DNA from: Candidatus Heimdallarchaeota archaeon LC_2
Lineage (GTDB): Archaea; Asgardarchaeota; Heimdallarchaeia; Heimdallarchaeales; Kariarchaeaceae
Direction of reading: 5' to 3'
NCBI GenBank assembly: GCA_001940725.1
Contig: MDVR01000139.1
Coordinates: forward strand, 1-10,249
DNA length: 10,249 nt
A program made the translations under genes and the position numbers. Under the pieces are notes generated by a model. That model was not told where the DNA came from. It searched no databases and saw only the letters and a program-made list of their open reading frames with translations. This document shows, piece after piece, positions 7,763 to 10,249 of the stretch (its first letter is position 1; each line of letters begins with the position of its first letter).

Positions 7763-8122
7763 TTGTTCTTCGACTGTTTTAGTTATCTCAGATTGTACTT
7801 TCCCAGTATGTTCTGTGGATTTATTCTCAATTAACATAATGTGACATTCTTCTGTTGAAGAAACTCGATGTTCTACACCTCTTTTAACAACATAAAGATC
7901 GCCTTTATTTAACATAATTTCATTTTGATTCTCAATTTCAATTAGTAATTTACCTTCAATAACATAAAATAACTCATCATCGTTTTCATGATTATGCCAT
8001 GGTACTTTGTCTCCTTTAATTTTAGCCACTTTAATATATACGTCATTAACTCCTTCGACTACTTTTGGAGAAAAGTAATCATGTACTTCTGAAAGATATT
8101 CTTTAAGATTAATTTTATTCAT
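7757..8122 (-). CDS. Small single-domain cupin protein
   Basis: This 121-residue single-cupin beta-barrel has cupin motif 1, WHNHENDDELFYVIEG (42-57), which provides metal ligands H43, H45 and E50. Motif 2 (74-86) ends in GVEH with H85. The normal Pro of motif 2 is Lys here, but the 3-His-1-Glu metal site is intact, so it probably binds Fe, Mn or Ni. The C-terminal end resembles a common family of stand-alone archaeal and bacterial cupins of unknown function. Such proteins may be isomerases, dioxygenases or small-molecule sensors, and the sequence does not decide between them. It lies downstream of fetAB on the same strand, with an 87-nt gap that contains its own TATA-like element. It is convergent with the synthase-family gene and overlaps its stop codon. 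The ATG is preceded by no SD, which fits a near-leaderless mRNA. Confidence 0.88.
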   Translation of the reverse strand: MNKINLKEYLSEVHDYFSPKVVEGVNDVYIKVAKIKGDKVPWHNHENDDELFYVIEGKLLIEIENQNEIMLNKGDLYVVKRGVEHRVSSTEECHIMLIENKSTEHTGKVQSEITKTVEEQL

Positions 8123-8149
8123 ACCATATTTGTGTGAAAACCCAGATTC

Positions 8150-8159
8150 TTATATTTTT
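8150..8159 (-). promoter_or_regulatory. Probable TATA box of the cupin gene
   Basis: The minus-strand sequence AAAAATATAA is centred about 32 nt before the cupin ATG. With archaeal TATA-to-start spacing of about 25 nt, transcription would begin a few bases before the ATG. That gives an almost leaderless transcript and agrees with the missing SD. It would let the cupin be expressed independently of fetAB. Confidence 0.45.
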
Positions 8160-8209
8160 GTTTTGAAGGTCTCACTGGTTTCATTTTATTGTGGATGAAC
8201 ATAACAAGA

Positions 8210-9004
8210 TTATACTAAACTATGAGTCTCTTTATTGAACAATTCATTTACAATTAAAGTTGACCCAATAAATGACGCAATCAGACCTGTAGAAATAATA
8301 ACAAAAAAGATCATAATTTGATAAATTGCAGCAACAATTGGACTTTCACCTCCAATTAATAATCCAGTCATTAATCCTGGGATGAAAACTAGGCCTAGGG
8401 TTCTTAAATTATTCATGTTTGGTGTTATTCCCATTCTCATTGCACTTGAAATAATTTTTAATTCTTCCAACACTGCGTTCGGTGGAAGTCCAAGACTCAA
8501 AGCTGTTTCAACCTCATCCTTTCTATTGGTTATTTCATTTTTTATCCCTTTAATAGTTAAGAAAGAGATATTCATCGAATTCCCAGTTGCCATTCCCCCT
8601 ATCGGGATCCAAATTTCGGGGGAATCTAGAGGTATCGCACCTAATATTGTAATTATGATCATAATTGTGTAGACTGCAATTGAAATTGAAATCAATTCGA
8701 TACGAAATACATTGGGGACCTTTCTTAGTCTTTTTGACGCCGTCTGAGCTCCAAAATATATCATTACGCCTAAAATTAAAAATTGAAAAATAACAAAAGA
8801 GACAGAAAAAATATAAACTAAAACTAATGATAGGATTGTCAATTGGAAAAATCCTCTCCAAGCTGCGGTTAGGATCCTACGTTCAAGATTTAATTTTTTC
8901 CTAATTGATATTGCAATGATTACACCGATTAATATAAGTGAAGTAATTATTTGATAGAATATGAGCCGTCTCTCTGGATCTGTTAATTCAGGTATTATAT
9001 CCAT
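8210..9004 (-). CDS. fetB: FetB-type (UPF0014) ABC transporter permease
   Basis: This 264-residue membrane protein of the UPF0014/YbbM family is close to the length of E. coli FetB (about 259). Hydrophobic helices lie near 17-34, 53-68, 70-86, 103-124, 203-220 and 223-250. Family hallmarks visible are WIPIGGMATGNSMN (132-145), the cytoplasmic segment around ETALSLG (166-172) and GLVFIPGLMTG (204-214). In E. coli, FetAB influences iron homeostasis and peroxide resistance, probably by metal export; the plant STAR1/STAR2-type system is related. The transported substrate here is therefore inferred. Its ATG is 1 nt after the fetA stop, and an AGGAG-type SD sits within the fetA 3' end, so the two are translated from one mRNA. 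The product should reside in the cytoplasmic membrane with FetA bound on the inner face. Confidence 0.9.
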   Translation of the reverse strand: MDIIPELTDPERRLIFYQIITSLILIGVIIAISIRKKLNLERRILTAAWRGFFQLTILSLVLVYIFSVSFVIFQFLILGVMIYFGAQTASKRLRKVPNVFRIELISISIAVYTIMIIITILGAIPLDSPEIWIPIGGMATGNSMNISFLTIKGIKNEITNRKDEVETALSLGLPPNAVLEELKIISSAMRMGITPNMNNLRTLGLVFIPGLMTGLLIGGESPIVAAIYQIMIFFVIISTGLIASFIGSTLIVNELFNKETHSLV

Positions 9005-9005
9005 A

Positions 9006-9761
9006 TTATATACTCTCTCCTGTCAATTTTTCAATTAATTTCTGCAATAACTTTCCATCTTTATCATCGGTTTTTCCAACCAGGGTTTGAGAAAAGAATT
9101 GATCAGATTCTTCTGCTAATATTACTTTTCCATTTTCGATTAATACTAAATAATCTCCGATTGCTCTAGCTTGATTTAAGTCATGCGTGACAATCAAGAT
9201 TGTTAATTCAGGATTGGCTGATTTTAAACTTAATATCATTTCTTCAAATTTGTTTTTTGAAATCACATCAAGTGCTGAGGCCGGTTCATCTAAAAGCAAT
9301 GTATGTGGTTCATTTGCAAGTGTTCTTGCCAAATGTAATCTTTGTTTTTGACCGACTGATAGAGTTTTAGCATCTTGATCTTTGAGGGATAAATCCAATC
9401 CAACCAGTTTAATTAGATCATCGGTAATATCATCATTAACATCCATCTGATGAAATTTTCGGGGAAATTCTATATTTTCTTTGACAGTCCCCTCAAATGC
9501 AACAGGTATTTGTCCAACATAAGAAAGATTTCTCCTCAAAATATCCACATCGGTTTTTTTAATATCCTCTTTTTGGTAAATTATTTTACCTGTATAAGTC
9601 CAAAACTGAGCTATCGTTTTGAGCAGAGTACTTTTACCGGCACCACTTCTTCCAATAATTACAGAAATTTTTGATCTTGGGAAGTTGCAATTGATATTTT
9701 TTAGTATTTTTTTCGACTTAATAGTGGTTGTAATGTCTACTAAACTCAAAGATTCCTTCAA
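9006..9761 (-). CDS. fetA: FetA-type ABC transporter ATPase
   Basis: This 251-residue ABC ATPase drives the adjacent FetB permease. Motifs are complete: Walker A GRSGAGKST (37-45), Q-loop Q84 in YVGQ, signature LSVGQ (134-138), Walker B LLLDE (155-159) and switch histidine H193 in THD. E. coli FetA is about 225 residues; the extra length here is mostly a C-terminal tail (about 215-251). The reading frame is open upstream as far as 9819 but contains no ATG. The most plausible start is TTG at 9761, giving an N-terminus of the usual ABC type. No SD precedes it, so the mRNA may be leaderless. The 76-nt spacer upstream holds an unusual cluster of inverted half-sites that could be its operator. The general ABC role is certain; the FetA assignment depends on the adjacent UPF0014 permease. 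Confidence 0.9.
   Translation of the reverse strand: MKESLSLVDITTTIKSKKILKNINCNFPRSKISVIIGRSGAGKSTLLKTIAQFWTYTGKIIYQKEDIKKTDVDILRRNLSYVGQIPVAFEGTVKENIEFPRKFHQMDVNDDITDDLIKLVGLDLSLKDQDAKTLSVGQKQRLHLARTLANEPHTLLLDEPASALDVISKNKFEEMILSLKSANPELTILIVTHDLNQARAIGDYLVLIENGKVILAEESDQFFSQTLVGKTDDKDGKLLQKLIEKLTGESI
9013..9021 (-). promoter_or_regulatory. Shine-Dalgarno site of fetB inside the fetA 3' end
   Basis: The minus-strand AGGAGAGAG overlaps the last fetA codons and lies about 10 nt before the fetB ATG at 9004. It confirms that start over internal alternatives and supports a two-gene operon. Confidence 0.6.
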
Positions 9762-9790
9762 TTTAATACAATTAGAGTTTGTGTGAATTA

Positions 9791-9824
9791 TTAGATTCGT
9801 ATATCTAACTGGATAAAGTTAGAT
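9791..9824. promoter_or_regulatory. Triple inverted half-site, candidate operator of fetAB
   Basis: Three half-sites alternate in orientation: TTAGAT (9791-9796), ATCTAACT (9803-9810) and AGTTAGAT (9817-9824). The last two form a perfect 8-bp inverted repeat around GGATAA. The first and second form a perfect 6-bp inverted repeat around TCGTAT. Both spacers are exactly 6 nt. The cluster lies 30-63 nt before the fetA start, where TATA-like sequence would be expected, so a bound dimeric regulator could block transcription. A metal-sensing repressor would suit the fetAB context, but that is inference. It is followed by no T tract on the minus strand, so it does not look like a hairpin terminator of the upstream gene. 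Confidence 0.5.
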
Positions 9825-9837
9825 CAAATAAATATTT

Positions 9838-10249
9838 TCAATCATTTAACCATTTTAATAGATCTTTAGCCAACGCAATTCGATGATCTGAATATGAATG
9901 ATTAGTGTTGTATTGGAAAGTGACTATATTTTTTTCTGCAAATTCCTTTATTGATTTAATTAAAGGGTCATGATGGATTTCTTTGGGCAATACTAGATCT
10001 CTCTGAGCAGCTGTTATACACAGGTCTTTTAATGACAAATCCCGTCCATACTTAATTAGGTTCCACTGATCTTTATGATTTACAATTTCATCAAGGAGTT
10101 CTTTTCCTGATGTGCCTTGTAAGGGATTAATCTCATTAAATATTTGATGCAAATCACTTTGTTCAATATTTGAATTAGAGGTAATATATTCGCCAAATAT
10201 TCCGGGATTAAAGCCAGATATCGAAGCAATTTTGTGTATTGATTTATCA
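9838..10249 (-). CDS. Alpha/beta hydrolase, C-terminal part (5' end outside window)
   Basis: The minus-strand frame is open from the stop at 9838-9840 to the window edge and shows 136 codons of the C-terminal part of a protein. Two features point to an alpha/beta hydrolase. The segment AAQRDLVLP has an Asp (codon 9999-9997) at the usual acid position, followed by the PKEIHHDPL turn. The segment NTNHSYSDHR has a His (codon 9900-9898) at the catalytic histidine position, followed by a terminal helix ending in WLND. The nucleophile elbow (GxSxG) lies outside the window, so activity and subfamily (peptidase, esterase or dienelactone-hydrolase-like) cannot be checked. A TTG at 10152 could be taken as a start, but the continuous hydrolase-like frame upstream argues against it. 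The gene lies 76 nt upstream of fetA on the same strand. Confidence 0.65.
   Translation of the reverse strand, partial: DKSIHKIASISGFNPGIFGEYITSNSNIEQSDLHQIFNEINPLQGTSGKELLDEIVNHKDQWNLIKYGRDLSLKDLCITAAQRDLVLPKEIHHDPLIKSIKEFAEKNIVTFQYNTNHSYSDHRIALAKDLLKWLND

Noticed and set aside
8382..8861. Overlapping ORFs on both strands inside fetB (8382-8672 plus, 8550-8861 minus)
   Set aside because: They are in other frames of a well-supported UPF0014 permease. The minus-strand one is rich in Asn, Tyr and Phe, as expected from an off-frame AT-rich reading.
9450..9674. Plus-strand ORF of 74 codons inside fetA
   Set aside because: It is antisense to the Walker A region of a complete ABC ATPase.
9803..9824. 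Hairpin terminator of the alpha/beta hydrolase gene
   Set aside because: No T tract follows the stem on the minus strand, archaeal termination rarely uses hairpins, and the third half-site with equal spacing fits an operator better.
9838..10152. A complete 104-codon gene starting at TTG 10152
   Set aside because: The same frame is open to the window edge and reads as hydrolase-like protein upstream, so the gene is longer and truncated by the window.
1..10249. CRISPR arrays, tRNA or rRNA genes, insertion sequences
   Set aside because: No regularly spaced repeats, no tRNA-like cloverleaf with a conserved TTCGAAT-type arm in context, and no transposase or flanking terminal repeats were found.

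Overview
This AT-rich window of about 10 kb looks like a piece of an archaeal chromosome. The evidence is the mre11-rad50 pair in the archaeal order, a deoxyhypusine-synthase-family gene, Shine-Dalgarno sites matching the archaeal anti-SD (GGTGAT, GGAGAG), and other genes that lack any SD and may be leaderless. One gene joins seven membrane helices to a C-terminal domain with a longin-like order of strands and helices. With the low GC, that favours an Asgard-type archaeon. The lineage is an inference, because no rRNA or ribosomal protein is present.

Layout. 26-4269 (minus): mre11 followed by rad50, overlapping by 4 nt, which together form the double-strand-break end-processing complex. 4270-4622: a 353-nt spacer between divergent genes. 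4623-5711 (plus): the 7TM plus longin-like membrane protein. 5831-6691 and 6791-7762 (plus): a TIM-barrel amidohydrolase, then a deoxyhypusine-synthase-family protein that keeps the catalytic lysine but differs elsewhere in the active site. 7757-8122 (minus): a small metal-binding-type cupin, convergent with the synthase gene and sharing a palindromic TTATAA that gives both stop codons. 8210-9761 (minus): fetB and fetA, an ABC system of the FetAB (YbbL/YbbM, UPF0014) type linked to iron homeostasis in E. coli. 9838-10249 (minus): the 3' part of an alpha/beta hydrolase that runs off the window.

How the parts relate. mre11-rad50 and fetA-fetB are two tightly packed operons with SD sites for the internal genes. 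fetA probably starts at TTG, with no SD. Upstream of it lies a compact cluster of three alternating TTAGAT/ATCTAA half-sites, a good candidate operator. The amidohydrolase and synthase-family gene are co-directional and 99 nt apart, so a link in polyamine or hypusine metabolism is possible but not shown. No tRNA, rRNA, CRISPR array, insertion sequence or integrase was seen.
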